This document shows positions 27,695 through 36,872 of a stretch of DNA of 41,958 nt, piece after piece; position 1 is the first letter of the stretch, and each line of letters begins with the position of its first letter. This stretch comes from Bradyrhizobium sp. S69 (GTDB lineage Bacteria > Pseudomonadota > Alphaproteobacteria > Rhizobiales > Xanthobacteraceae). The position numbers and the translations under genes are program-made. The notes beneath the pieces were generated by a model. That model was not told the origin of the DNA, did not search any database, and saw only the letters and a list, made by a program, of their open reading frames with translations. The DNA is taken from the NCBI RefSeq assembly GCF_009766005.1, contig NZ_LMUK01000036.1, positions 7,341 to 49,298 on the forward strand, written 5' to 3'.

Positions 27695-28849
27695 TCACCC
27701 AAAATATCGATCCAGCACGCCGCGATAGATCTTGGTCAGCTTCTCCAGATCCGACACCGGGGTGCGCTCGTCGATCTGGTGCATGGTCTGGCCGACCAGG
27801 CCGAATTCGATCACCGGGCAGTAGCTCGAGATGAAGCGCGCGTCCGAGGTGCCGCCGGAGGTCGAGAGTTCGGGTTTGCGCCCGGTGATTTGCTCGATCG
27901 CGCTGACCGCGAGATCGGTGAAGGGGCCGGGCTTGGTCACGAACACGTTGGAGTTGGAGTACTCCCATTCGATCCGGGCCCGGATCCGGTTGCCACAGGC
28001 TTTGGTCAAGCGCGCCTCGACCAGCGCGCGTAGCGTCTCCTGGGTATGATTGTCGTTGAAGCGAATGTTGAACTTTGCGCGGGCCTGGCCGGGGATCACG
28101 TTGCTCGCGGTGTTGCCGACATCGATCGAGGTGAATTCGAGGTTCGAGGGCTGGAACTGGGCGCTGCCGTGGTCGAGCGGCTCGTCGCTCAGCGCCACCA
28201 CCAAACGCGAAATATCCGGCACGGGATTGGCCGCGCGATGCGGATAGGCGACGTGGCCTTGCAGGCCATCGACATAAAGCGTGCCCGACAGCGAGCCGCG
28301 CCGGCCGATCTTGATGCAGTCGCCGAGTTCCTCGACATTGCTGGGCTCGCCGAGCACGCAATGATCGAAGCTCTCGCCGCGCGCCGCGACCCACGGCAAC
28401 AGCTTGACGGTACCGTTGACCGAGATTGCTTCCTCGTCGCCGGTGATCAGGAACGAGATCGATCCTCTAGGCTTGCCATCATTGGCGGCGAGATATTCCA
28501 GCACCGCGGCGACGCTGCAGGCGATGCCGCCTTTCATGTCCACGGCGCCGCGGCCGTAGACAAAACCGTCCTTGATCTCGCCTGAGAACGCGCCATGGCT
28601 CCAGGCGGCCTCATCGCCCGGCGGCACCACGTCGGTATGCCCGGCAAAGGTGATGTGCGGCGCCGACGTACCGATACGGGCATAGAGATTATCGACGTCG
28701 GCGGTGCCGGGTTCGCTGAAGGTGACCCGATGGATCTCGAAGCCTGAGGCTTTGAGGATATTTTCGAGCACATCGAGCGCACCGGCGTCGGCCGGCGTCA
28801 CCGACGGGCAGCGGATCAGGTCGCGGGTAATGGAAACAGCGTCATTCAT
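27695..28849 (-). CDS. dapE: Succinyl-diaminopimelate desuccinylase
   Basis: This 384-residue dinuclear zinc hydrolase of the M20 family makes LL-diaminopimelate for lysine and peptidoglycan. Seen: [11 protein letters not shown] (H71, D73), the bridging aspartate D104 in [17 protein letters not shown] with the catalytic Glu139/zinc Glu140, and the lid domain between. The C-terminal HQIDER-type motif ([16 protein letters not shown]) is also present. The ATG overlaps the DUF805 stop (ATGA), so translation is coupled. dapD, the enzyme two steps earlier, is encoded just upstream on the same strand. Confidence 0.96.
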   Translation of the reverse strand: MNDAVSITRDLIRCPSVTPADAGALDVLENILKASGFEIHRVTFSEPGTADVDNLYARIGTSAPHITFAGHTDVVPPGDEAAWSHGAFSGEIKDGFVYGRGAVDMKGGIACSVAAVLEYLAANDGKPRGSISFLITGDEEAISVNGTVKLLPWVAARGESFDHCVLGEPSNVEELGDCIKIGRRGSLSGTLYVDGLQGHVAYPHRAANPVPDISRLVVALSDEPLDHGSAQFQPSNLEFTSIDVGNTASNVIPGQARAKFNIRFNDNHTQETLRALVEARLTKACGNRIRARIEWEYSNSNVFVTKPGPFTDLAVSAIEQITGRKPELSTSGGTSDARFISSYCPVIEFGLVGQTMHQIDERTPVSDLEKLTKIYRGVLDRYFG

Positions 28850-29502
28850 GCTGTCGGATTAACATGAGGCCCCGGCGATGGGCCAGCGCTATGCGGCACA
28901 AATTCCAGCTCGCTGTGCTGGTCCCAGCCCGGGCGCTTGTCGGGTGTGCCGGTCTCGACCGGCGCCAGCGGATCGGGTCCGAATCGGTTGGGCGCCTTCG
29001 CCCCGCTCAGGCAGAACAGTTCGACAATGCACCAAACGTCGAGGCCGTATCTGAGCGCTTCGACGAGAAGCAGCAAATCCGGGTTATCGAGCCAGTCCCA
29101 AAGCCTCCCGAGCAAGGGAGGAGCAATGTAGAACGGGACAATCCACCATCCGCTTTTGTTGCGATCGTGCAGTCGCTTGACCGTGGTGGCCGCCAGGAAC
29201 CAGACGCCGACGATGAAGATCGGAGTTCCGAGCACGTAGAACGATAGAGCCGCGGCCGACGTTGGGCCGGCATTGCCAAAACTGACGTGGAAAGGAAGCG
29301 ACGGGAAATGACGGAGGATGTCCTCGAAGTCGAGGCTGACTGACTCGACACCGACACCGAAGAACCCGCCGACGGCAGACGACAATATCGACAGCAAAAC
29401 CAGGCAGGAAATCGTACTTGCAAGCAGCGCGTACCAGTATTTGGCGCGGTTAATGCGTCCTTGAAAGCTGAACAGAAACGTCTTGGAAACGATCGAATCC
29501 AT
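28846..29502 (-). CDS. DUF805 membrane protein
   Basis: A 218-residue membrane protein. It opens with the DUF805 signature [17 protein letters not shown] (11-27), followed by about four hydrophobic segments and the conserved [13 protein letters not shown]. After the last segment comes the usual [12 protein letters not shown] tail, extended here by about 45 polar residues. The function of DUF805 proteins is not known. A GGAGG six bases before the ATG (29502) supports the start. It sits between dapD and dapE and shares an ATGA overlap with dapE, so it is part of the dap operon. Confidence 0.9.
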   Translation of the reverse strand: MDSIVSKTFLFSFQGRINRAKYWYALLASTISCLVLLSILSSAVGGFFGVGVESVSLDFEDILRHFPSLPFHVSFGNAGPTSAAALSFYVLGTPIFIVGVWFLAATTVKRLHDRNKSGWWIVPFYIAPPLLGRLWDWLDNPDLLLLVEALRYGLDVWCIVELFCLSGAKAPNRFGPDPLAPVETGTPDKRPGWDQHSELEFVPHSAGPSPGPHVNPTA

Positions 29503-29566
29503 CGCTGGCCTCCGGACCGCCGAGCGAGGCCCGTGGTCCGGTAGATTGGTCGCGCGAAGGGCTCTT

Positions 29567-29600
29567 GGGTTCGAAAGGTCCCCGGGTTCGAAAGGACCCG
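29567..29600. repeat. 17-bp tandem repeat between dapD and DUF805
   Basis: GGGTTCGAAAGGTCCCC is followed by GGGTTCGAAAGGACCCG, with the identical core GGGTTCGAAAGG at 29567 and 29584. It lies in the 106-bp spacer between dapD and the DUF805 gene and can also fold as GGTCC/GGACC. Confidence 0.75.
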
Positions 29601-29608
29601 AGTTGAAC

Positions 29609-30454
29609 TTAATCCCGCAGCAACTCGTTAATGCTGGTCTTGGCGCGGGTGCGTTCGTCGACGCGCTTGACGATCACGGCGCAGGCGACGGCGGGGCCGG
29701 GCTGGCCGTTCTTCAGCGGCTTGGCCGGCGACGTGCCGGGCACCACCACGGCATATTCCGGGACCTCGCCAATAAAAATTTCGCCGGTGTCGCGGTCGAT
29801 GATCTTGGTGGAGGCGCCAAGGAACACGCCCATCGCCAGCACCGCGCCCTTGCGCACGATGACGCCTTCGGCGACCTCCGAGCGCGCGCCGATAAAGCAA
29901 TCGTCCTCGACGATCACGGGTTCGGCCTGCAACGGCTCCAGCACGCCGCCGATGCCGACGCCGCCGGAAATATGCACGCGCTTGCCGATCTGCGCGCAGG
30001 AGCCGACCGTCGACCAGGTGTCGATCATGGTCGATTCATCGACATAGGCGCCGAGGTTGACGAAGGACGGCATCAGCACGACGTTCTTGGCGATGAAGGC
30101 CGAGCGGCGCACGATCGCGCCGGGCACCGCGCGAAAGCCGGCGTCGCGAAAACGATTCTCGCCCCAGCCGGCGAATTTCGAGGGCACCTTGTCCCACCAC
30201 GACGCCTGTCCGGGACCGCCGGGAATGGCGCTCATGTCGTTGAGGCGGAACGACAGCAGCACCGCCTTCTTCAGCCATTGATGGACTTTCCACTTGCCGT
30301 TGGCCTCGCGTTCGGCGACCCGCGCGGTACCACTGTCGAGCAGCTCCAGCGCATGATCCACGGCCTCGCGGACCTCGCCTTTGGTGGCGGTCGAGATCCC
30401 ATCCCGGGCATCGAACGCGGCGTTGACGGTGGATTCGAGGGAGGCGAGCGACAT
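29609..30454 (-). CDS. dapD: Tetrahydrodipicolinate N-succinyltransferase
   Basis: This 281-residue trimeric left-handed beta-helix enzyme succinylates tetrahydrodipicolinate in lysine/diaminopimelate synthesis. Seen: the N-terminal helical domain ([16 protein letters not shown]), the conserved [26 protein letters not shown] region (spread over about 135-165), [25 protein letters not shown], and hexapeptide repeats continuing through [21 protein letters not shown]. Length is normal. It precedes DUF805 and dapE on the same strand. Confidence 0.97.
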   Translation of the reverse strand: MSLASLESTVNAAFDARDGISTATKGEVREAVDHALELLDSGTARVAEREANGKWKVHQWLKKAVLLSFRLNDMSAIPGGPGQASWWDKVPSKFAGWGENRFRDAGFRAVPGAIVRRSAFIAKNVVLMPSFVNLGAYVDESTMIDTWSTVGSCAQIGKRVHISGGVGIGGVLEPLQAEPVIVEDDCFIGARSEVAEGVIVRKGAVLAMGVFLGASTKIIDRDTGEIFIGEVPEYAVVVPGTSPAKPLKNGQPGPAVACAVIVKRVDERTRAKTSINELLRD

Positions 30455-30565
30455 GAAGGTTTCCTTGGAGGCAACGGGGTATGGCGGTGGCGATTTAGGA
30501 GGCTTTTGTCGGGATTCGAGCGGGCGGAGTCAAGGCTTCCTCGCCGTCGTCCGACCCCGTTGCGG

Positions 30566-30668
30566 CGTCATCATCCGCGCAGGCGGATGATCCAGTATTC
30601 CGCGACGCCAGAGTGCACCTTCGGACTTCGCGGAATACTGGATACCCCGCTTTCGCGGGGTATGACGG
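30566..30668. repeat. AGTATTCC...GGAATACT palindromic repeat, copy 2
   Basis: CATCATCCGCGCAGGCGGAT and ATCCAGTATTCCGCG pair with CGCGGAATACTGGAT, followed by CCCCGCTTTCGCGGGG and TATGACG. Related to 22011-22133. It lies in the 244-bp gap between the nucleotidase and dapD genes. Confidence 0.8.
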
Positions 30669-30698
30669 CCGAGCTGTTTGGGCGGGCTTGCCCCAATT

Positions 30699-31388
30699 CT
30701 ACGGCAGCTTCTGCAAAAACCCCGTCAGATCATCCGTGACATGATCGACATAGGCTTCGCCGCGGCCTTCCAGTTCCCAGTCTTCGCGCACCACTTCCTC
30801 AGCGCCGTCGGGTACCACCAGCACCGTGGTCATGCCGAGCTGGTGCGGCACCACGAGGTTGCGCGCGAGATCCTCGAACATCGCCGAGGTCGTCGGGTCG
30901 ACCCGGTGGAGGCCTAAAAATTTCTGATAGGTCTGCGGCGCCGGCTTTGGTTCGAGCTCGGCGGCGACGATGTCGAAAATCGCCTCGAAATGGTGACCAA
31001 AACCGAGCCGCTGCAACACCGCATTGGCGTGATCGACCGAGCCGTTGGTCAGGATCAGCTTGCGTCCGGGCAGTTTGGCGATCGCCGTCCCCATCGCGGG
31101 GTTCGGTTGCAGCGGCGAGTGATCGATCCGGTGCACGTAGCTCAGATAGTCGTCGGCGCGCACGCCATGCTCGGTCATCATGCCGCGCATCGAGGTGCCG
31201 TAGCGGCGGTAATAATCCTTCTGGATCACGCGGGCCTGTTCCGCCGATATTTTCAAATAGGCGCTGATGAATTCGCCGATCCGCGCGTCGACCTGCTGCC
31301 ACAGATTGACGTGATGTGGATACAGCGTGTTGTCGAGATCGAACACCCAGGTGTCGACATGGGCGAAGCTGCGGGGTGTTGTTGTCAT
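30699..31388 (-). CDS. HAD-family pyrimidine 5'-nucleotidase-like phosphatase
   Basis: A 229-residue haloacid-dehalogenase-like hydrolase. Motif I is VFDLDNTLYPHH (D17 nucleophile, D19), motif II LILTNGS, then KPAPQTYQKFL (Lys) and MFEDLARNL (motif IV acidic residue). The opening FDLDNTLYP is characteristic of the Sdt1/pyrimidine 5'-nucleotidase group, which dephosphorylates UMP/CMP. The frame extends to 31436 through a repeat, but ATG 31388 fits. Substrate assignment is by family resemblance only. Confidence 0.88.
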   Translation of the reverse strand: MTTTPRSFAHVDTWVFDLDNTLYPHHVNLWQQVDARIGEFISAYLKISAEQARVIQKDYYRRYGTSMRGMMTEHGVRADDYLSYVHRIDHSPLQPNPAMGTAIAKLPGRKLILTNGSVDHANAVLQRLGFGHHFEAIFDIVAAELEPKPAPQTYQKFLGLHRVDPTTSAMFEDLARNLVVPHQLGMTTVLVVPDGAEEVVREDWELEGRGEAYVDHVTDDLTGFLQKLP

Positions 31389-31409
31389 TGCGCCGCATCC
31401 GATGAAGTT

Positions 31410-31566
31410 GTCGTCCCGGCGAAGGCCGGGACCCATACGCCGTGTCGATCGTGAAAGGCGCGGCAGATGTTAGATGTGTTTGTTGCCGGCATTGGTGCTC
31501 TGAATTCAGTCTAGGGGTTATGGGTCCCCGCCCCTGACGCGCAATTGCGCGCTAGGCGGGGACGAC
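31410..31566. repeat. Palindromic repeat (GTCGTCCCGGCGAAGGCCGGGACC type)
   Basis: GTCGTCCCGGCGAAGGCCGG starts with a local hairpin, CCCGGC/GCCGGG, and continues GACCCATA. The right end TTATGGGTCCCCGCC with GGCGGGGACGAC is complementary to the outer parts. A GCGCAATTGCGC palindrome lies inside the right half. It fills the gap between the DUF1036 and nucleotidase genes. Confidence 0.65.
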
Positions 31567-31573
31567 GAAAAAA

Positions 31574-32626
31574 TCACGGCATCGCAAAGCGCAGCGTCTT
31601 GCCGCCGCTCGACATATCGACGGGGGCAAATCCGGATACCGCGAGGCCGCGGCTGCCGCAGTCGCTCTGTTCGTTGATCTCGAACTTGCTTTCGCGGGTG
31701 CAAAGCTGTTTGGCGCCGCCCCAGTTCAGCGGCTTGTCGTTGAGCTTGATGCTGCGGTTATCGGCATCGACCGCTTCGGCAAAACTGAAAATCTGCTTCG
31801 GCTGGCCGGTGACATCGGGATGCAGGCATTTGCCGGGATCGATATGATACCAGCCGCGGCTGGTCACGGTCTTGCCGTCGTCGGTGGCGACCGCGGCCAT
31901 CACCTTGTGCGGGGTATCGTTGCACCAGGTCAGGCCGTTGGGGGAGGGCGCCTGCACCGCTTCGATCATGGTTGCGAAGAAATTCGGCGACTGCACGATG
32001 TCGGACGCAAGCCCCCGGCTTTTGAGAAATGCCGCCAGCGCGGTTTGGGTTTTCGGGCCGTCGACGCCGTCGATCGGGGCCGCGTCATAGCCTGCGATCA
32101 CCAGCAGCCGCTGGATCGCGGCGAGCCGTGCCTGCTCGTCGTCATAGTCGCTGTCTTCGGCGAGATACGCCACCAGATTGCCGTCGTCGGTCGCCGTCGG
32201 CGTGATCTGGGTGAACGGCGCCGGCGTTTGCCCGGCGCGGCACTGTCGCGCCGCGGCGATGACAAAATTGTCCGGCGCGATGCATAGCGTGTCACCGCCG
32301 TTTTGCGGGATCGGCGAGGAGCCATAGACCGGAAGCGCGCGGGCATTGAGCAGGATCCGATCCGCGGTCAGCGTGCCCTGGACCACGACGCGGCAGGCCG
32401 CGGGGTCGATACGAAACCAGCCGCGCGTCGCGGTCGCGGCCTTGTCGTCGATGCCGATCGCGGCTTCGATCACATAGCTCATGTGATTGCAGAGTTTCAG
32501 GTCGGCATGGGCCGGCGCGGCAGAGAGAAGAAAGGAGATGATGGCAGCGGGCAGGGCGAGCAGGATTGAGAAGGTGTGTCGCGCGCTGACAAGTTCGTCA
32601 TGCCCGGCCTTCTGCCGGGCATCCAC
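31574..32626 (-). CDS. Secreted protein: DUF1036, peptidoglycan-binding-like, DUF1036
   Basis: A secreted protein of about 350 residues. After a hydrophobic export segment (FSILLALPAAIISFLLSAAPAHA) come two similar DUF1036 modules: LKLCNHMSYVIEAAIGIDD...RGWFRIDPAAC near the N-terminus and LTWCNDTPHKVMAAVATDD...RGWYHIDPGKC near the C-terminus. Between them is a peptidoglycan-binding-1-like helix bundle (QRLLVIAGYDAAPIDGVDGPKTQTALAAFL). Paired cysteines suggest disulfides. The start is uncertain: the frame upstream of the signal segment lies in a palindromic repeat and has no ATG short of 32746; the GTG at 32626 is provisional. The function is unknown, plausibly in the cell envelope. Confidence 0.78.
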   Translation of the reverse strand: MDARQKAGHDELVSARHTFSILLALPAAIISFLLSAAPAHADLKLCNHMSYVIEAAIGIDDKAATATRGWFRIDPAACRVVVQGTLTADRILLNARALPVYGSSPIPQNGGDTLCIAPDNFVIAAARQCRAGQTPAPFTQITPTATDDGNLVAYLAEDSDYDDEQARLAAIQRLLVIAGYDAAPIDGVDGPKTQTALAAFLKSRGLASDIVQSPNFFATMIEAVQAPSPNGLTWCNDTPHKVMAAVATDDGKTVTSRGWYHIDPGKCLHPDVTGQPKQIFSFAEAVDADNRSIKLNDKPLNWGGAKQLCTRESKFEINEQSDCGSRGLAVSGFAPVDMSSGGKTLRFAMP

Positions 32627-32724
32627 GTCTTGCTTGCGCGGATGCAAGAAAGACGTGGATGGCCGGGAGCGCAGACAAGTGTACGTAGTCTGCGCCAGGC
32701 AGACTACTGTGCCCGGCCATGACG
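32596..32724. repeat. CATCCACGTCTT palindromic repeat, copy 1
   Basis: CGTCATGCCCGGCCTTCTGC at the left pairs with GCCCGGCCATGACG at the right; inner ATCCACGTCTTGCTTGCGCG pairs with CGCG...AAGACGTGGAT. A relative lies at 34848-34963. It spans the 5' end of the DUF1036 gene and reaches nearly to the argB stop. Confidence 0.8.
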
Positions 32725-32742
32725 AAGGATGGTGGTGCGTTA

Positions 32743-33639
32743 TCACTTGTGAATCAGCGTACCCGTGCCCTGGTTGGTGAACAATTCGAGCAGCACCGCA
32801 TGCGGCGTCTTGCCGTCGATGATGACCACGCCCTGCACGCCCTGCTCGAGCGAATAGATGCAGGTCTCGACCTTGGGAATCATGCCGCCGGAAATCGTGC
32901 CGTCAGCGATCAGCTTGCGGGCGTCCTTGACCGACAGTTCCGGAATCAGTTTCTTCGACTTGTCGAGCACGCCGGGAACGTCGGTCAACAGCAACAGCCG
33001 TTTGGCCTTGAGCGCGCCTGCGACGGCGCCGGCGAAGGTGTCGGCGTTGACGTTGAAGGTCTGTCCTGTTTTCGAGGTCGCTAGCGGCGCCAGTACCGGG
33101 ATCAGTTCATAGCCGATCAACTGGTTCAACAGGGTCAGGTCGACCTTATCGGGTTCACCGACGAAGCCGAGATCGATGACCTTTTCGATATGCGAATCCG
33201 GATCGACCATGGTGCGCGTCGCCTTCGACGCCGTCACCATGTTGCCGTCCTTGCCGCACAGCCCGACAGCCTTGCCGCCGGCCTCGTTGATGTAGCCGAC
33301 CAGTTGCTTGTTGATCGAGCCCGCCAGCACCATTTCGACGATCTCGATGGTCGCGGCGTCGGTGATGCGCAAGCCTGCGGCGAATTCCGACTGGATGCCG
33401 AGCCGCTTCAGCATGGTTGCGATCTGCGGTCCGCCGCCATGCACCACCACCGGATTGATCGCGGTCTGCTCCAGCAACACGATATCGCGCGCGAACGCCT
33501 TGGCGAGGTCTTCGGCGCCCATCGCATGGCCGCCATACTTGATGACGATGGTTTCTTCGTCATATTCCTGCATGTGAGGCAATGCCTCGGACAGGATGCG
33601 GGCCTGATCGAGCGGACTGATATGAGCAGCGTCGGTCAT
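32743..33639 (-). CDS. argB: Acetylglutamate kinase
   Basis: This 298-residue amino-acid kinase phosphorylates N-acetylglutamate in arginine synthesis. Seen: [10 protein letters not shown] (31-40, catalytic Lys34 and glycine loop), [21 protein letters not shown] (from 62), and the C-terminal [18 protein letters not shown] nucleotide-binding region. The N-terminal extension (residues 1-29, including [14 protein letters not shown]) is typical of hexameric, arginine-inhibited forms, so feedback inhibition is likely but inferred. Length is normal. Confidence 0.97.
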   Translation of the reverse strand: MTDAAHISPLDQARILSEALPHMQEYDEETIVIKYGGHAMGAEDLAKAFARDIVLLEQTAINPVVVHGGGPQIATMLKRLGIQSEFAAGLRITDAATIEIVEMVLAGSINKQLVGYINEAGGKAVGLCGKDGNMVTASKATRTMVDPDSHIEKVIDLGFVGEPDKVDLTLLNQLIGYELIPVLAPLATSKTGQTFNVNADTFAGAVAGALKAKRLLLLTDVPGVLDKSKKLIPELSVKDARKLIADGTISGGMIPKVETCIYSLEQGVQGVVIIDGKTPHAVLLELFTNQGTGTLIHK

Positions 33640-33717
33640 GAAGGGGGTCTCGCGATCGGAACGATGGGGCGGGTTCTATCCGATTGCCGGGCACCGCGCA
33701 AAGCGCTGTTCGCTCCC

Positions 33718-33796
33718 CTGTAGCCCGGATGAGCGGAGCGATATTCGGGATTTGACGCGAGAGATCCGGATATCGCTCCGCTCATCCGGGCTACAG
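33718..33796. repeat. TAGCCCGGATGAGCGGAGCG palindromic repeat
   Basis: CTGTAGCCCGGATGAGCGGA followed by GCGATAT forms the left arm, and ATATCGC followed by TCCGCTCATCCGGGCTACAG forms the right arm, with a central loop of about 27 bp. It lies between argB and the DUF423 gene and would fold into a very stable RNA hairpin. Confidence 0.85.
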
Positions 33797-33800
33797 GCTC

Positions 33801-34178
33801 TCAGCTCCGCTGCGGCCACGCCGCGGCCACGGCCAGCACGATCCAGCTCACGATCAGCAGCGTGCCGCCGGTTGGGGCGGCCATCGGAAACAGGCTGTGG
33901 CCGGCATATTGCCGCAAGGTCAGGTCGCCGGCGAACAGAATGGCGGCGACGACGAAGCCCGAGGCCGCTGCGATCCCGATCCGGACATGGAGCATGCCGC
34001 GCTCGGTCAGCGCCACCACCGCGAGCACGGCCAACGCATGGAACAGCAGCATCGAGGATGCCGACGCCAGCCGCGTCGCGTCGGGCTGGTGCGCCGAAGC
34101 GGCCGCCAGGATGACGCCGTCGGCGCCCATGATGGCGGCCAGAATGATCAGAATGCGCAACGAACGAGATCCGATCAT
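33801..34178 (-). CDS. DUF423 small membrane protein
   Basis: A 125-residue hydrophobic protein with about four membrane segments: LRILIILAAIMGADGVILAAASAH, MLLFHALAVLAVVALTE, IGIAAASGFVVAAILFAGDL and GTLLIVSWIVLAVAAAW (each given without flanks). The order and the FAGDLTLRQYAGHSLFPMAAPTGG loop match DUF423 (YgdD-like). The function is unknown. Its start overlaps the engB stop by 4 bp (ATGA), so it is translationally coupled. Confidence 0.85.
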   Translation of the reverse strand: MIGSRSLRILIILAAIMGADGVILAAASAHQPDATRLASASSMLLFHALAVLAVVALTERGMLHVRIGIAAASGFVVAAILFAGDLTLRQYAGHSLFPMAAPTGGTLLIVSWIVLAVAAAWPQRS

Positions 34179-34828
34179 CGGCTGCGCTCGCCGAGCAGGC
34201 GTATCATCGCCGCGCGCAGTTCCGGCATCCCGGCACCGGTGCGCGACGAGGTCACCAGCACGACCGGAAAGGCGGCGGGATGCTTGGCCAGCGCCGTGAT
34301 GGTGGCGGCCAGCGTCTGTTCCAACTCGCTGGGCTTCACCTGGTCGGCCTTGGTGAGCACGAGCTGATAGCTGACGGCGGATTTATCCAGCGTCTTGAGC
34401 ACGTCGAGATCGACATCTTTCAGGCCATGCCTTGCATCGACCAGCACATAGACCCGCGCCAGGCTGGCGCGGCCTTGCAGGAATTTGTGAATCAGCGCGG
34501 TCCAGGACGCGATCTTGACCTTGGGCGCCGAGGCGTATCCGTAGCCGGGCATGTCGACCAGCCGCAGCCCTTCCTTGTCGGGACCTTCGAAGAAGATCAA
34601 TTCCTGGGTGCGGCCCGGCGTATGCGAGGTGCGCGCCAGCGCGTTGCGTCCGGTCAGCGCATTGATCAGGCTCGATTTACCGACATTGGAGCGGCCGGCG
34701 AACGCGACCTCCATGCCGGCCATCGGCGGCAGGGTCTCGACCGATGGCGAGGCCCAGAAGAACTGCCACTCGCCGGCGAACAGTTTTCGCCCCTGTTCGA
34801 TCAGCTTCGCATCGGTGTTGGCGGTCAT
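34175..34828 (-). CDS. engB: Ribosome biogenesis GTPase EngB (YihA/YsxC)
   Basis: A 217-residue TRAFAC GTPase needed for late large-subunit assembly. Motifs: G1 GRSNVGKSS (45-53), G2 region ARTSHTPGRTQ, G3 DMPGYGYA (92-99), G4 TKAD and G5 TSS near the C-terminus. It lies downstream of yidC in the conserved rpmH-rnpA-yidC-engB order, separated from yidC by a palindromic repeat. Confidence 0.96.
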   Translation of the reverse strand: MTANTDAKLIEQGRKLFAGEWQFFWASPSVETLPPMAGMEVAFAGRSNVGKSSLINALTGRNALARTSHTPGRTQELIFFEGPDKEGLRLVDMPGYGYASAPKVKIASWTALIHKFLQGRASLARVYVLVDARHGLKDVDLDVLKTLDKSAVSYQLVLTKADQVKPSELEQTLAATITALAKHPAAFPVVLVTSSRTGAGMPELRAAMIRLLGERSR

Positions 34829-34847
34829 GCGAAGGTCTTTCGGTTCT

Positions 34848-34963
34848 CGTCATGGCCGGGCTTGTCCCGGCCATCCACGTCTTTCTATTCGGCAACTCCA
34901 AAGACGTGGATGCCCGGGACATCTGCGCGAAGACGCGCTTCGCGCTTTAGCCCGGGCATGACG
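34848..34963. repeat. CATCCACGTCTT palindromic repeat, copy 2
   Basis: CGTCATGGCCGGGCTTGTCC, CCGGCCATCCACGTCTTTCT and the mirrored AAAGACGTGGATGCCCGGGA, closing with GCCCGGGCATGACG. An inner GCGCGAAGACGCGCTTCGCGC hairpin-like run (near 34926-34946) is also present. It occupies the yidC-engB spacer. Confidence 0.8.
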
Positions 34964-34997
34964 ATCTGGAGACTTCAGCGCTCCTGCGAGCTACTCG

Positions 34998-36872
34998 TCA
35001 GGCTTTCGATTCTGCTTTTTTCTTGGGTCCGAACGTCGACCTGATATTGTCGAACAGTTCCACCTTCACTCCGTTGCGGCGCATGATGAAGCTCTGTTGC
35101 AGCACCGACAGGGTGTTGTTCCAGGCCCAGTAGATCACGAGACCCGCCGGGAAACCCGCCAGCATGAAGGTGAAGATCAGCGGCATCCAGGTAAAGATCA
35201 TCTGCTGGGTCGGATCCGGCGGCGTCGGATTGAGCTTCATCTGGAACCACATCGTGACGCCCATGATCATCGGCCAGATGCCGAGCGCGAGATAGTGTCC
35301 GAACACCGGCAACGTCGTCGGATCGTAATTGAACAGGCCGAACAGCGTGAACAGATTGGTCGGGTCCGGCGCCGACAGGTCCTTGATCCAGCCGAAGAAC
35401 GGCGCGTGCCGCATTTCGATGGTGACGAACAACACCTTGTAGAGCGAGAAGAACACCGGAATCTGCAAGGCGACGGGAAGACAACCGGCGATCGGGTTGA
35501 TCTTCTCCTTCTTGTAGATTTCCATCATCTCCTGCTGCTGTTTCATCTTGTCGTCGGGATAGCGCTCCTTCAGCGCGGCCAGTTGCGGCTGCACCGATTT
35601 CATCTTCGCCATCGACGCGTAGGATTTGTTGGCCAGCGGGAAGAACAACAGCTTCACCAGCACTGTCACCAGCAGGATCGCGATGCCGAAATTGCCGACC
35701 AGATGATAGAAGAAGTCGAGCGCCAGGAACATCGGCTTGGTGATGAAGTAGAACCAGCCCCAGTCGATCAAGAGGTCGAAATGGTTGAGGTCGAGCTGCT
35801 TGGTGTAGCCGCCGAAACCGCTGAACGGGAAATTGATGCCGACGACGCTGGCTTCCTTGGTGCCGGCGAACAGCCGCGCACTGGCACTGCCGGTGCCGCC
35901 GATGGCGATGGTCTGCGCATCCTCTAGATAGTCGGTCTGGTAATTATGCGAGGTGCCGACCAGGGTGGACGAGTAGCGCGCATTCAATTGCGCGGTGTTG
36001 TCGGGCAACAGCGCCGAGGCCCAGTATTTGTCGGTGATGCCGAGCCAGCCGTTGGTGACCTTGAAGTTCACCGATTTGGCGTCGTCGATTTTCTTGTAGG
36101 CATATTCCTGCAAGCCCTGATCGCCGAGATAGCCGATCAGGCCTTCATGCAGGATGTAATAGCCCGAGACCTTCGGGGTGCCGTGCCGCGAGATCAGCGC
36201 GAATGGATACAGCGTGACCGGCGCATTGCCGACATTGCTGACATCGTCCTTGATCGTGAACAGATAGCGGTCGTCGATCGCGATGGTGCGGTGGAAGGTG
36301 AGGCCGTCGCCATTGTCGTATTTCAGCGTGATCGGCGTGGTCGGCGTCAGCGCGCCGGCGCCTTCCTGCTGCCACACGGTGTCGCGGTCGGGCAGTTTGA
36401 CGTTGGCGCCCGAGGCGGGAACCCAACCGAATTCGGCGTAATAAGGCTCGGCGGTATTGGAAGGCGAATACAGCACGATCGCGGGCGAAGAAGGATCCAC
36501 GGTCTCGCGGAATTGCACCAGCGACAGATCGTCGATCCGCGCGCCCTTCAGCGCAATGCTGCCGATCAGGCGCGGCGTATCGATCTTGATGCGCGGCGAG
36601 GCGGCAATCGCGGCTTCGCGGCTGACCACCGGGGCTGCCGAAGAAGACTGGCTGGTCGCGGTCGGATTGGCATCGGGCGACGGCGTCGACGCAGGCCCGC
36701 CCTGGGCTGTGGCGGCATTACCCGGCTGCGGCGCCGGCTTCACCAGCTCGCTCTGCGCCTGTTCGGCGGCGCGGCGCTTTTCCATCTGCGGCATGTTGTA
36801 GAAATACTGCCAGGCGATCAGCACGAGCCCGGACAGAATGACGGCAAGGATGGTGTTGCGGTTGTCGGTCAT
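34998..36872 (-). CDS. yidC: Membrane protein insertase YidC
   Basis: This 624-residue inner-membrane insertase has an N-terminal anchor (NTILAVILSGLVLIAWQYFYN, 6-26), a Pro/Ala/Ser-rich linker (about 35-85), a large periplasmic beta domain, and the C-terminal five-helix insertase core (from about YFITKPMFLALDFFYHLVGNFGIAILLVTVLVK, then MAKMKSVQPQLAALKERY). It ends in a basic tail (GPKKKAESKA) suited to ribosome contact. Length is normal for the Gram-negative form. Its ATG overlaps the rnpA stop by 4 bp (ATGA), giving coupled translation. Confidence 0.97.
   Translation of the reverse strand: MTDNRNTILAVILSGLVLIAWQYFYNMPQMEKRRAAEQAQSELVKPAPQPGNAATAQGGPASTPSPDANPTATSQSSSAAPVVSREAAIAASPRIKIDTPRLIGSIALKGARIDDLSLVQFRETVDPSSPAIVLYSPSNTAEPYYAEFGWVPASGANVKLPDRDTVWQQEGAGALTPTTPITLKYDNGDGLTFHRTIAIDDRYLFTIKDDVSNVGNAPVTLYPFALISRHGTPKVSGYYILHEGLIGYLGDQGLQEYAYKKIDDAKSVNFKVTNGWLGITDKYWASALLPDNTAQLNARYSSTLVGTSHNYQTDYLEDAQTIAIGGTGSASARLFAGTKEASVVGINFPFSGFGGYTKQLDLNHFDLLIDWGWFYFITKPMFLALDFFYHLVGNFGIAILLVTVLVKLLFFPLANKSYASMAKMKSVQPQLAALKERYPDDKMKQQQEMMEIYKKEKINPIAGCLPVALQIPVFFSLYKVLFVTIEMRHAPFFGWIKDLSAPDPTNLFTLFGLFNYDPTTLPVFGHYLALGIWPMIMGVTMWFQMKLNPTPPDPTQQMIFTWMPLIFTFMLAGFPAGLVIYWAWNNTLSVLQQSFIMRRNGVKVELFDNIRSTFGPKKKAESKA

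Noticed and set aside
32596..32746. Start of the DUF1036 protein at 32746
   Set aside because: This would overlap argB and place about 40 residues of repeat-encoded sequence before the export signal.
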